A program made the position numbers and the translations under genes. A stretch of DNA of 64,000 nucleotides from Entonaema liquescens (Eukaryota > Ascomycota > Sordariomycetes > Xylariales > Xylariaceae), in contig CADCSX010000008.1 of assembly GCA_902805475.1 (NCBI GenBank), positions 1,612,001 through 1,676,000 of the forward strand, given 5' to 3'. This document shows positions 24,065-36,314 of the stretch, piece by piece. How positions within the stretch are numbered: the first letter of the stretch is position 1; each line of letters opens with the position of its first letter. The notes below the pieces were generated by a model, which saw nothing but the letters and a program-made list of their open reading frames with translations, was not told the origin of the DNA and searched no databases.

Positions 24065-27000
24065 TTACTGATTATGTTGTCTCGCAAACGCCATAAACTG
24101 GTCCGCGATCTGTGTTTTTGGATTAGCATTGAGCACGTCGTGACGGTGGGCAATCGATAGGGGAATAACTCACATCGCGATCCGCCTTGATGAAAGGCTG
24201 GTCGAAGAAATGATACTTTTCCTTCGTCACCAGCTCCATAATGACCATAGTGAGGCCGAATGGCTGAGGCCAGAAACTGGCAATTCTTTCTATTAGGACG
24301 CGGACGACTTGTTGGCGGATATCGGCTTCCTCGGGGTCGTTAAGATCTTGGCCGAAAATGTCAAAGATGACGTAGCTGAAGAACTCGGTGACGGGGCTGT
24401 AATGGCGCAGACGATCAACCATGCTGCCGATGAGGAAATATCGAGCTTGGGGTTGCAACTCGTGCACCAATAACGAAAGCGTCGCGGCATCCGGAGCGCC
24501 GGGGGTATAAACTGGCCTCTCTTGACGGGCTGTCATAAGTGCGTGGTGGCCAAAGAAAGTTACAATAGCATCAATGACTTTGTAGTTAACGTTGAGAGGT
24601 ACATTGCCGTACGTTGTGTATCGTGGATTACTCTTGTTAATGGCATGTGTAAGATGGGCAATGGCATCCTCAGATGGAGGAGCTTGGACAAGCTGCTCTA
24701 GGATTTCCAACATGCCAGCTTGCCTTAAGTACGATAGACCAGCAGAGGCGTCTGCTTGAGAGTCCTGCGAGACTAGCTCGCCGGCTTCGGATCGTGGGCT
24801 ACAGTTAAGTACTATATTTCTCAACTGGGTGCAATGAGGAGCGATACTCGAACACAACTGGGTAGCGTTGGCCGACATGTAGTCAGTGAAGTCATGAGCC
24901 AACACTACGAGGAGTTTGACGGTTGCACGGTAGTATTCCTTTATGACATCTGTTACGTCGATTGCTTTCATATGTGCCGAAACATGTCTCAGGAGAGACT
25001 TTAGTAGCTTCGTGTAGGGAGCCCAACCGCTCTTGGATTCGAGTAGAATAATGTCGGGCAGGAAGCGTCGATGTCCGATGAGATTGAGCCACGCAAAGGC
25101 GAACCCAGGGAAACGCTCAGGGTTAAGCTGTAGCAATGTCCAAGAGAATCGCAATAGGAATTCTTGTCGGCACGAGTCAGGGTTGGATGTGTCCGCGAAT
25201 ATTGAATCGGCGCTATGTAGAAGAATAGAGAATAGGCGGGAGAAGACTCTTTGGTTAAAATGTTCCCCTCTCGTAATGTGATGGTGGTTTAGAACGACTG
25301 CAAAGAGTGCTATGATAGCCTCAAGGACGGGGAGAATTCCGCTCTTGGGATCCTCTTGATCGACACCGTTCTCCCTAGCAAAGATTGCGACCATCTTCAC
25401 GAGAGCATCCGCAGCAGCGAAGGCTTCGGCAGAGGTCCCTCCCGCATGTATCACCTGCTCATAATAGTTGACCGTTAAATCAGTGGCCTTCCGTGCAAAG
25501 ATTGCGAAATCATCCTTGTTCGCGATGATGTTTTGACTACGAATCTGCTTCACAAATGCTACTCGCGCCTTATCTGGCGCGTTGTAATTGTTATAGAGAC
25601 GAACCCATTCGTCGAAAATATACTCGAATTGTTCAAGTTGCTCCGTCTCGTCCCGGCTCTGCGGTTTAATAAGACCAGAGCCAAGGAGCTTGGACTTTAA
25701 CCGTTGTCCGATTTCAAGATCAGGGTTTTCGTTAATCCAATCCCACGCTACTTCTAAACTGCGTACAAAGTCTGCGAAGAGCGCGAGAGGCCGTTCATTG
25801 AACAGGGTCAAATCTAGGAGCTTATCGAAAAACTCCAGGTAGCCTTCTTCCCGTTGGGCCAGCATCTTGGATAGCATATTGTCGATGCTGTGCAGATCGA
25901 GGAAATCGGTCGGCAGCAGTGCCGTGACCAAAGAGATATTAAGGATATTCTGGGGCGACTGTTGGTAGAAGCTGAGTTGAACCCGGTCATGCAGCGCGGT
26001 ACCCGAACTTGCAGCAATCTTTAACAACTGCTCGAGGATATGAACGAGACTTTCTAAGAAGAGAGTATTCTCCACTCCGCTAAAGAGTAGCTGGCAAATC
26101 TTCTCGGCAGCGTAGAAAGCGAACTCGTCAGAGTTTTGAGACGTGTTGATGATGAGTTGAGTGAAAACATCAACGACTTCCAAGACGGGATGTGACCTAG
26201 GGAGGTCGCTGAAGTGCTCTTCGTCTGTCGAGGTAGTAGTACGCTTTAGTTCTGACAGGAGTCTTTCTACCTTTTCCATTAATCCTCTGCCATCTAAAGG
26301 ATGGGCCGAAGGGCGACCGTTAGTCATTCCACCATGCACATGGGAATAGGGTAGTTGCGTATTGAGGTGGGGAAGAGACGGGGTCTCGGCCGGAGTGGGA
26401 AGGTTGGGTACAGAGCTATACTGGTCTTGCAGTACCTCGTTGGCAATATTCCTAGTCGCATCTGAGGCTGACGCGCCATGAGTCGGTCCGGTTTGGGTGG
26501 CACCTCGTGGCTGTCTGGCAAAATCTTCATAGATGGCTAGTTGCTCCGCATTCAAGCCTGCCATACTGGGAGAAAGTTTGTAGGGATGCGGTATTGTCAT
26601 TGCCCATCTGCTAAGACCAGGATCAACATACGGCTCGTTAGGCCGTTGTAGACGATGTCGGCGTCTTGCTTCTATTTCACCCTCTATCATCTCTTCGATA
26701 TCTGGGACGGCTCGCTCCTCGGCTTGCTTTTCAATTATATTGCACGCAAACTCAAGGTTCGAGTTGACGCACATGATGATCGTACCCTCGGGAAGCGAGT
26801 GAGGCAATTCACCTGCAGCATTTCGCATATAGTTAGTGATGTTGGCTCTGAGAGGCTCCTTTGAAGTAACTTGAGCAAGGCTTCCGGCAGTAGCCTTGAC
26901 CATATTAATGGCCGACGTTCGGAGCTTGTTCTCATCGGGCTCGGTTGCAAAATCTTTATGAATCATCTGCTGCGTACTTATCGCAGCGATGGTGACGGAT

Positions 27001-30000
27001 CTATCGACAACAGGGTTGATTATGTCGTGCAGCGCTTTTGTTACTGCATTGCGAACAATCTCATGAAGACGGGCGCTGTTAATAACCATCTCGTTTGTTG
27101 GTGGAATTGACAAATGCGCGCTGATGTCCGGAAGAGTAATCGGGAGATGCGGCGTAAGGCTGGCCGGAACAGCACCAGCCATGCCATTCAAAGACATGTT
27201 CTCGAAGTGTTCAAGAGGGTCTTGTGCACCGATATCGATAACCTCCTCAACCGGTACACGGTCTTGAAGCTCAGTAGACGGTTCGATGCTTTTATGATCC
27301 AAATTAAGATCTTTGCAGAGTACCTCAATCTCGAATTTTTGGTTCAGTTTTAGTTCGGCATGATGGTAGAGTTCAATAAGGAGATGAATAATGTCCATCA
27401 ACCAGGGATTCGGAGGTCGGAAGATGGTTGACTTTGCAGCCTGGATCAAGACTTTGCAAACGAAAGGCACTACAACAACCAGTCTTTTAGTGTCGTGCGC
27501 CTCTATGAGTAGTTGCTTGAACGCAATGTTCTTGTGCTTAATCGGTTGATCCCTGGCTATAGTTAGGAGTCCTAGCCAAGCGCCCAGATACTTTAGGTGA
27601 GTTCTATCAGTAGAGTTCTGCATGGTGCTTTCTGAATTCAGCATCCGAGCGACGCTGATATAAGTTTGTCTCAACACTTCTGACCACAGACCTGAATCTT
27701 GGAAGAGCTTCACTAAGTCAAGGTATACCTGGTGGTAATTTGGTTGCATTTTTGCCCGTTCTTCTACAAGATGACTGGCAAACCATTGTTGGTGCTGATC
27801 TTCCAGAACATCGTGAATCTCCCTAAAAGTGGTCTGGAGCGAGGAAGTAGTCAAATTGTTCAGTCCGAATTGAATCCTGTCTTGCACATCAACAACAGGA
27901 TCTTCGAAGTCGGTTCCTGCAGGAGGCGGGTCGATATTGATTGCTGCAAAGGGAGCCGCATGGGGCTCTGGGCCATCAACAGCACCGTTCGTTAAAGTTT
28001 CATTCCCTATGTGCGTAGGAGTGCCGGTGCCATTTTGGGCGCGCGCTCGGTCTTCTTCGTCTTCAAGCACGACCTCTTCAGCCTTCCGATAAGCTTCAGT
28101 GCCCCGCAAGCCAGGAATCTGTAGCAATTGCTTACACAGTCCGGGCCACTCTCTAAAACGAGGGAAAATCTGTATCAGAGCTTGGAGGCCGAACTTGTAC
28201 ATCGAGCTATCGATAGTGTGGTCCCTGACTGCCTCGAGAATCATACCCAACCCAATCTTTAATGGCAATTCGGAGATCAACTTGTGGGATATAATGCCGC
28301 CGAATAGAACCGCAGTGGTAGCCAACGCTTCAAGAGGGTAGTCTATGAAGTGGGAGTACTCATCGAAAAGACCGTGGATCATGCACGCGAATATATCCTG
28401 ATCTAACGGATACCGCGAGTGCTTGTATTCCTCGAGCTTTTGGACGACATATTTGACCTCAGACTCCTCTCCGTACATTTTCTTATAGTGCTCTTCCATC
28501 TTAGCAACTGCGGCTGCCGGGAGCCCATTGCCATCCTTCCCATTGGCATCAATGATATCATCATAGCCTTCTCCGTAGTTGATAAGCCTAGGATAGGAAG
28601 TGATGCACGCACGTTGAACAATGATAAGCTCTGGCAATGGATTCCGCGGTAGAAAGTCTTCAAGAATCTGGAGCATGGCGAGTACCGTCTTTACATGAAG
28701 AGGTGTAGTCGTTTTCGGGATCGGTTGTCCGTCTCCGCCCCTCTGCGACTGCAATTCAAGATTCGCCTTAATCATCAAGAATTGTAGTAGGGACTGGGAG
28801 ATGGCAGGACTCCGCTCAGCATTATTATGGGCCCACTGAGCGAGATCGAGGTGGCCTTCGGCGTGCGCAAGAGCCGCAAGATCGTAACCGAATCCATTTG
28901 GCAAGTAAACAAGTTCATCTAGCCAGTTATGCTTGATGACATGCTCAAATATGAGCGTCAGATCCATGGGCTTCATGGCATGCGCATCAACAAGTCTCTG
29001 CGTAACCCAATCCCTATCCTTCCTCCAGAGGCTGTCCAGAACGAAGTCGTGATACTCGGACCTTCTATGTAGGAAATTATCAAACAATGATGCCAGAGTT
29101 TCGACTGCCATCGGCGGCCACGGCTTCGGGACTCCAAAAGCAGAGACTATAAAGATGTCAAGGTTAGGAACGACTACCTCCTGGAATAGTCGTTTTGCTT
29201 CCGTGCTCTGTGACGCGTGCAGGGAGTGAAGCGCAACCTGGAAGATTGCTGATAAGGCCAAAGCCGAGACTAGAGGATGCTTTACGGCAACTGCGGCTCG
29301 CTCGCGGACTTCGGGAGGAGATTGTGCATACTCGTCAAGCGTAAACGTCGGTTGGAGGCCAGGGATAGTACTTGCATCAAGCTCGTTTGGGCTTAAGGAT
29401 GCAAACGCGCATATGAAGGATAGCTGAGTTTCCGGATTTTCCCAGTGAGATCCACCCCATAAGCTTTGGATACTGAAAGGTGGAGATTGGTCGTCCTGGG
29501 CTTGCGCGATGGGTAAGAGGGCCTCGTATAACCGTAAGAATTGTGCTGACGACACGCGTACGTCTCGCTGGTCAAAGTATGCAACCACGTCGTGCCAACG
29601 AAAGGTTTGAGGCAGTATGCGACGAAGGGCAGCGACAAGTACGGACGGGTTATGGCGATAAGTGAGGCTGACAGTCGTATACGTTAGGGCTGCCGAAACC
29701 TGTTCCTCGCTTAGTTGTATATTATTGGGTCGATTTTGGAGGTAGGCTAAGCAGGTTTCTTCGTCGCGTGTGAAGTCGGTACCGGTCCTCTGAATATAAA
29801 GGGCAAGCGCATTAGGAGGTTTATCACCTAACACTCTAGTGAGATCCAAAGCAGCTAAGACCTCCATGGGAGGTGCTTGGTCCTGTTGCTGCTGTAACCA
29901 CCGGGCTTGGACCTTCGCACTTAGCTCGTGTTTAGCAGCTGAGTTAAAGTTTGGCGGGTGGCCTTGGATATATCGATCGACGATAGTAGCAACGAAGGAG

Positions 30001-31050
30001 GGATTAAGGTCGGAGTGGTCACCGTAATCTGTTCTGGAGATTATATTGACAAATGTAGGAAAATTTGTAGAAAGAATCGCATCGGCTTTAGCAGTGAAGA
30101 CGGTTAGCTTATTGGCACTAGTCTCTGACGAGTGCGCCGGCAGTGACATACCCTTGGTTTTCAGATCCTGCCTGGAGCCAAACTTAAACGCCAAGGCTAG
30201 GATAGTCTTCTCTAAGGCATCGAGCTTGAAGTGTTCCATAAACGTAGACAGGTCGAAGTCGCGAAAGATATCCTCGTTAGCTGACTCGATTGCTTCAGCT
30301 ATTCTGGAGGCTTGGTCAAGGTCATGGGATATCTTGGCCATTTCGTTTACTAGAAGTGAGTAGTTGCCGGGGTTGGCAACAGGCCGGGTGATGCCAGGAA
30401 AGATCTGAGGGGCATTTCCAGCTACTAGCCGGGTGAAGTACTTGGAAAAAACCTCCATGCCGTGATCATCGAGGAGCTAGAGAGAGCCGAGGTGGTATTA
30501 GAGCAAGTTTCGACGAGGTTGGGTTTGTAGATAAATGGGCGGATAGAGAAAATAACGGCAACGTACCTTTTTCAGTTGATCCACTTGTAACTCCCACTTG
30601 GCGCGGTCCTTGTCTTCCTTGATAGTACTAAGAAGTAGGTAGACCTGGGCGACGACAATTTTAGTGAGAGAGTTGTTCCCCGCGGTCGGGCTGCTGGTAC
30701 TGGGACTCGCGCCAGCACTCAGAGGACCGGCCTGTGACGGATGGGGAGAGTGTGAAAGTCCTGTCTGCAGGTTCTGAGCAGGAGCAGGCGAGAAAGTTCC
30801 GGATCGTGAGTGAGACGGCGGTGGGGGGACCATGAGGGTGGTGGTCTCGCGGTCGGAGGGGGAGAAGGAGGGAAGAAGCGAAGGTGATATGCGATTCCCC
30901 TAGAGCCCCTCACAAAACCACACAGAAACAACGAAAAATCCCGAATCACGCAATGGCGTCCGTCGAGAGCAACAAATGTGGTCTTCGCGGGTAGTATGCG
31001 GCGGACGAGGGTAAGCGCAAGTTCACCGATGCTCGGGGCATGGATGTCAT
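24065..31050 (-). CDS. NOT1: CCR4-NOT scaffold subunit NOT1
   Basis: Scaffold of the CCR4-NOT deadenylase complex (yeast CDC39/NOT1), cytoplasm and nucleus. Model: exons 31050-31027, 30899-30567, 30476-24174 and 24109-24065, all GT-AG and in phase, giving 2234 aa. The start MTSMPRAS|GNRISPSLLPSF is the nearest spliced ATG; coding could instead begin at 30833. A Ser/Pro-rich head leads into KIVVAQVYLLLSTIKEDKDR. Helical HEAT-like repeats follow. The CAF1-binding MIF4G region is at about residues 985-1180 (LGAWLGLLTIARDQPIKHKN). The CAF40-binding DUF3819 region is at about 1255-1380 (VVDRSVTIAAISTQQMIHKD). The C-terminal NOT1 superdomain is at about 1850-2230 (FGLTMVIMELVTKEKYHFFD). The last exon encodes only 14 residues, IADQFMAFARQHNQ. 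Largest gene in the window. Confidence 0.92.
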
Positions 31051-32162
31051 GAGCCTAGGACGAAGTTGGACTGTGCCAGGCAGACCGGGGCCGTTGTCTA
31101 TTGGGTGGGCTGAAGACGAGGATGAGGTTAACAAACTTGGGCGAGAAGGCTGGAAGCTCTAGTAAGAGAAGTTAAGGTGTCGAAAAATAGTAAGATGATG
31201 TATAGCAAAGGTATCATAAGTCTTTGTCCGAGAAATGAAAAACCACCTTGACGCGCTCCGAATATTTTTTTTAAGAGTAGTTAAAGGTGGTACGTATCGT
31301 TGCGGGCAAAGTGGACGGGTTGTTGGTTTTGGGTAGACGACGGGATTGGAAAGGTAAGAATCACTAAAGTTGGTAAAAGCAACGATTCAGCCCTCCCTCT
31401 GGCCTCTGGCGCAAAATAGCTTGGGCCCTTTTCTGGTCATTCCCTTCCTGGGGCTTCAATTGTACCTTCTGTTTCGTACCTGGTGGGGTTAATACTTATG
31501 GTCCACTTATACTCCAATTTGACGAATGAGAGAAAGAACAACGCCGTTGGAGCCTCCCGTAAGCTAAAGAACCTACTTTTACCTAATGCCCTTGCCGAAA
31601 GCCACTTGAGCCACAATCTACACTGTCTATATAGTCAAGATTACCTAAGATGAGGTACATGTATACCGTGTGCCGTGTGCCGTGTGCCTTTACTTATACG
31701 CGGACACGTGCATGGAAAAATCGGATAGCGATTTTAAAATTCACTTAGATTTTATGAGATTCAACACTATGTGCTAAGAGATCAGATTTTGCTTTCTGCC
31801 TTTGTTCATAAACATCTTCCCGCATATTGTGGCGTATCAAATATTAACTGCTTACCATTCATCCAGCACTGTACCATTATACTAATCTAGGCAATATCTC
31901 ATTCCCCCCTACGGTCATAGTTAATAAATATATGAATTCCTTCAAGGTGGGTAAGGTGTTAGTTGACGATTCAAATAGAAAGGGATGATGAAAAAAAATA
32001 ATATAGGCTTGGCAAGCTTCGAGCTCATCCCAAATAAGTAGTAATGAATCTAATAAGAAAAGATTTCAAGAAAATAGGTAGCTATTCGCAGTTTTGTCTC
32101 GCTATCAACACTGCTCTTACATAGTCCATCGCCATACCCATCATCTCCTAAATCTCCCCTTT
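31051..32162. other. Intergenic, NOT1 promoter side
   Basis: Holds the promoter and leader of NOT1 and the 3' flank of the BBE oxidoreductase gene. In-frame codons exist up to 31158 behind an AG acceptor, so an additional NOT1 5' exon cannot be excluded. A short GTGTGCC-type tandem repeat lies at 31666-31688. Confidence 0.4.
31666..31688. repeat. Short tandem repeat, unit CCGTGTG
   Basis: Three perfect copies of a 7-base unit plus two bases, in intergenic DNA. Confidence 0.85.
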
Positions 32163-34426
32163 TCAACCTTCCTCCCTCTTCCTCTTACTTCTCCTTCTTC
32201 TCCCCTTCCACGCCTCCACCGAACTAGCTCTACACAACGGGCCATTCTGCGTAGGCATTCCATCCTCCGTGACCACGACCCAATCCTCGCTGCCCACCGT
32301 CGCCGGCGCATAGAACACGCCCCAGGGGTCTCTGCGGCGTTTGATACGCAGCAGGCTGCCGTAATTGCTCCCGAAAAATGCCTGCTGCCAGTCGGGCTCC
32401 TCGAGGTCGCACTCGTTGACGTACGCGCCCGCCCCCGGCGACGCCGCCCGCCACTTGTCCATCGCGCTCGCCAGCCGCGCGTGCGCCGCCTTGAAGGCCG
32501 CGGGCGACACCCCGCGCAGCGGTGCGCTGTCGTACAGGTCCGCGTGCATGATGGCCCTGCGGAACGCCGGGTTCACCGCGCTGTTGCCGGGATACCCTGC
32601 CACTTCGGCCGTCGGCTGCATGTGGATTCCGTGGAACGTGTAGCCTGCTTCGACGGACTCCCGGATCGCCCGCTGCGACGCTGCGAATCGCGCTGCGTCC
32701 TCGAAGCTCGTGCGTGGCCAGAGACGGCTGCCGAAGCGCGAGTTGCCTGGGGTGTCGCCTACGCCCCCCCTGAGGGATGCCCAGTTTGTAGCTGGGGACG
32801 GCTCCCGGTTGGTTACGTTTAGTCCGATCGCGTTCAAGTCATTCACCAGTGGTTGCACGAACTCGGATATGTATTCTTCTGATACGTTAGGAAGTTCGAT
32901 GTCTGCCGTGAAGCTGAAGCTGTTGTTGCTGCCAAACCTGCGTGACAAGTAGCTGTCTAGTGTTCCACACGTTAGTATTGAATACAGAATTATATCTCAC
33001 TTCGTCCAGGATATTCTTCAACTACGGAGGTAAAAAAGCCAAGAGGAGGTGTCATCACATACTACGAGTTTGTTAGCACTGATTCATTTACATAGGCTTG
33101 TCGAATGGCTGTTTCTCATACGTACCATGCTGTGCCACTATTATCAACTATCTTCTTACCAAATTCATGGTATAGATCGAAGCCCTTCCAGAAGTTTTCG
33201 GTGTCAGCAGGTGTAGAGTTGTTGAGACTACCCGTAGAAAACATTATAGACAACGTCAGGATTTGTGTCGGCGGATGAACCTTTACTATGACTGAGGTTA
33301 CGACGCCATAAGTGCCTATGTGCTCGTGGTTAGTAAAGAGCGCAGCCCAGCTGGGGTTATAATAACCAGCGAAGAAATACGTAAGGATATTGCTTACTCC
33401 CACCACCACCTCGTAGCGCATAGAACAGATCGGTATTCTGATGCGGATCAGCAGTAACAAACCTGCCGTCGGCCGTCACGACTTGGATGGATAGAGCTTG
33501 ATCGGCACCAAGGCCGTACTTGGAAGCCAAAGCAGAATGTCCGCCACCAGCCATCCAGCCGCCGTATGCCCCGACAGTATAACCACCTGCGACTAGTGCC
33601 GTCATATTGTAGCGATTCATATATTCAAACATCTCCCAGCTCTCGATGCCAGCACCAACTCTAGCTGCCCTACCCCTATATGCTCCGATTCGATAACGGG
33701 GCATAAATTCGAAGTCTTTCAGCCAGTGAGTCCAGATGCTAAGGCTTCCGAACCCGGCTGATCGGCCGATAAAATCATGCCCGGTGTTTCTATAAGATAA
33801 AGTCATGGCATTAGTCCGGTAAAGCCCCTACACCACAGCAATGCTCTCGCTAAAACTCTTATCTTTAGGGGGGGAGCTTACTTGATGACTAGTCGGAGGT
33901 TCCTGTTCCTGGCAAAATTCACAGCGATTTGGATCTGCCTCGCCGTCGTAGCATTGACGACATAGACAGGGAAGCCACCTTGCGTACAGTTCCCACCAGT
34001 TGACTGTCCAGATGGCGCGTGACAGGTATCCCCCTCGGGCCATTCCGAAAGTACGGTGACCGGATTGTTGATGTAAAAACGAGTAGAGGACGCGTTCCGC
34101 ATGAGATAAGTGCAAGCAGCCTCATCTTTGTATGGCCCGTCATAGCATACCGCAGCAGGAGGAACCCCCTTGATCAAGGCTCCTCCTAGCGAGCGGTTCA
34201 GACGTGACCATTCTTCGTCAAGAGGCCAGCCAGAGGTCCCCGGGTACTCTCTACAATTCGACCTAGGACCGTCATTCAGAGACACCACGGCAGACGTGTT
34301 ACCGAAGGCTATGGCTGAGAAGTCCCCAACCCCATCGTCCGTAAGCTGCTCTGCTTCGAAGGCGAAGCCAGCATATGCTAGGCGCAAGAAGAGCGCAAGA
34401 ACTATGGAGATGATTGGGGTCCGCAT
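32163..34426 (-). CDS. Secreted FAD-linked oxidoreductase, BBE type
   Basis: Flavoprotein of the berberine-bridge/PCMH class, 661 aa. Exons 34426-33882, 33789-33398, 33315-33122, 33061-33001 and 32956-32163, all GT-AG and in phase. MRTPIISIVLALFLRLAYAG is a clear signal peptide, so the enzyme is secreted or luminal. The FAD-binding PCMH fold has LVIKNTGHDFIGRSAG, whose His is the usual covalent FAD attachment site, then AGGYTVGAYGGWMAGGGHSA and RGGGG|STYGVVTSVIV. I see no Cys at the second attachment position, so a single covalent link is likely. The BBE C-terminal domain is recognised by YVNECDLEEPDWQQAFFGSN and LLRIKRRRDPWGVFYAPATV. An ATG 12 codons upstream (34462) is less likely. The protein ends in a basic tail after the usual family end. 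The substrate is unknown; relatives oxidise sugars, alkaloids or alcohols. Confidence 0.88.
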
Positions 34427-36314
34427 ATTTGTCAGCCGGCGAGGGCAATATGTCTCTAGCACGATCGACCTACTTTAGAGATAACAAGAAGGGGAGTCAT
34501 GGTCTCCCCGAGTACATATTTATCAAGCTCTACGGTCAGCCGGAGTAATCCTTCATTCCATTATCACTTGTAGGGGAGCTTAAAAATCAGGTCTTTAACC
34601 GAGCTCGTAGTTAATACTTACTCATCAGAATATTGTGCTCGTTCCTGCGGAAGTGAAACGTTCCCGCCATACTGCATGTCCGTGGGAGTGTGTGGAGACG
34701 TTATCAACAGCTTACAACGAGCCGAGCCGCCCGTGGGCTTGGTGAGACGGCCCGGTATGTATGAAAGACTGCATGGTGGCGTGTAACGTTCCCGCTTGTA
34801 GCTGTAATGATTGAAAGGGGCCGTTCTGGATGGCCTGATCTGTGTGTCCAGACATGATGTCTACGATATCGGCAAGAGGGTAAAGAGAGCCATTTCCACC
34901 ATCGGGTGTAAGTGAATACCAGCATTTAGGAGAAAGGGCATCGCGCTTATGAAGCCAAAACCTAAACCATCGTATGTTCACAGCGTAAGTCACGATGGCT
35001 CGTTTAAGACCCCATATCAGGGCTGATATTAGAAGCAGCTGTGGTTGGTTCGTAAGTATGTCATTACCTGGTAATTTCCTAGTGTGAATGCTAGAGATCC
35101 TGGAGATCTGTCGGGAACTGCAGGTCACAAGGCTAGTTACCTCGACTCCAACTAACATGAAGCAATCAATATCGCGCATTCTTTCTATATCTCATGTATA
35201 TAATCGTTGGTAATCATAAGGGTCGCCTCTAGGCCTCTCAATGACGTGGCGTGAAGATGTGTCTAAGCACCCAAGAATCGATAGTTTAAGGTTGGATTTG
35301 CAAAGCCAGGCATTGGGTGCGTTCTACCTGCAGCAACATGTCTTGGCTAATACATCATGTGAGCTTCTCTTCAAAGATTCTGGAAGCTCCAATAGAGCTC
35401 GTGGGGTCTCTGTACCTAAGTATATTATTAGACTAGTGGTTTCTATATAACTAAGGGTTGCATCCGGATGAAATTTTCGTGCAATGGATACTACCTTTAC
35501 ACAACTATCACGTTGGGGTATAAATGAGTTGTCTTTCTAATATTATACTAATTATCCAGTCCTTGTTTCTAAGCCGTCTATATGATCCCCTATACTTAAA
35601 ACCTCATACCGGGGCAGCTATGGCTGTCACCGTGAGTGTGGGCGCGGCTAATGAAGTGAAAGCATTTAAGTAGACGCAGCCTCGGCCTAATATATCAACA
35701 ACATGAGATGAGCCGCACGTGGTCTCGGATATCTACAACTGGAATATAGTAGTACTTGGCTCAACCTTACGGAAATTAACAGCTTTGACGAGCACAGGGA
35801 TTGCGTGGCTGGTGGACAAGCTGAACCCAATATCGCCCCGAACTTGGGGTTGGCACGTATCTGGCTGGGGTAGCTTGTAATGCCGATTTAAGTACCAGAA
35901 CCACTGTTGCTAAAGAGTTCATCTAAAATAAACCTCGCCCTCTTTAGCTGTGGCTTTGAAGTTCCCCCTTAGTAGCTTTTCCATGGCCTGTCGTCCATGG
36001 CGAAGCCATCTTAGAGCCTGAAGACTGACAATTGGTTCCTAGCATAATAATTGAAATAGACATCACTTCTATGTATTGAACATGAGGCATTCGAATAGAA
36101 GGGCCTTCCTCATTCTCACCAACCTCGTTAATAAGAATAAGACAAGTATAAATATGACGATGCTGATGCTAATAGTGTAGTTTACAGCAGCCCTACTTCA
36201 ACGGCAATTTACTGATTGCTATCGTGCCAAGCACCGGCCCTATTTATATGCCATTTTAGTCCTATTAATACTCAATTAGTACACGGTAGCTAAATGACGA
36301 AACAACGAGCCATT
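34427..36314. other. Intergenic, weak coding signal at 34712-35179 (-)
   Basis: Contains the promoter of the BBE oxidoreductase and the 3' flank of the NTase-like gene. A 155-codon minus-strand frame (34712-35179) is the longest; it has no signal peptide, no recognised domain and uneven composition, so I do not call it a gene. Around 35677-35932 are three short words also found in the same order near 16842-16975. Confidence 0.4.

Noticed and set aside
34712..35179. 155-codon minus-strand frame
   Set aside because: No recognisable motif, mixed composition, and no adjoining exons with matching phase. It may be chance or a remnant.
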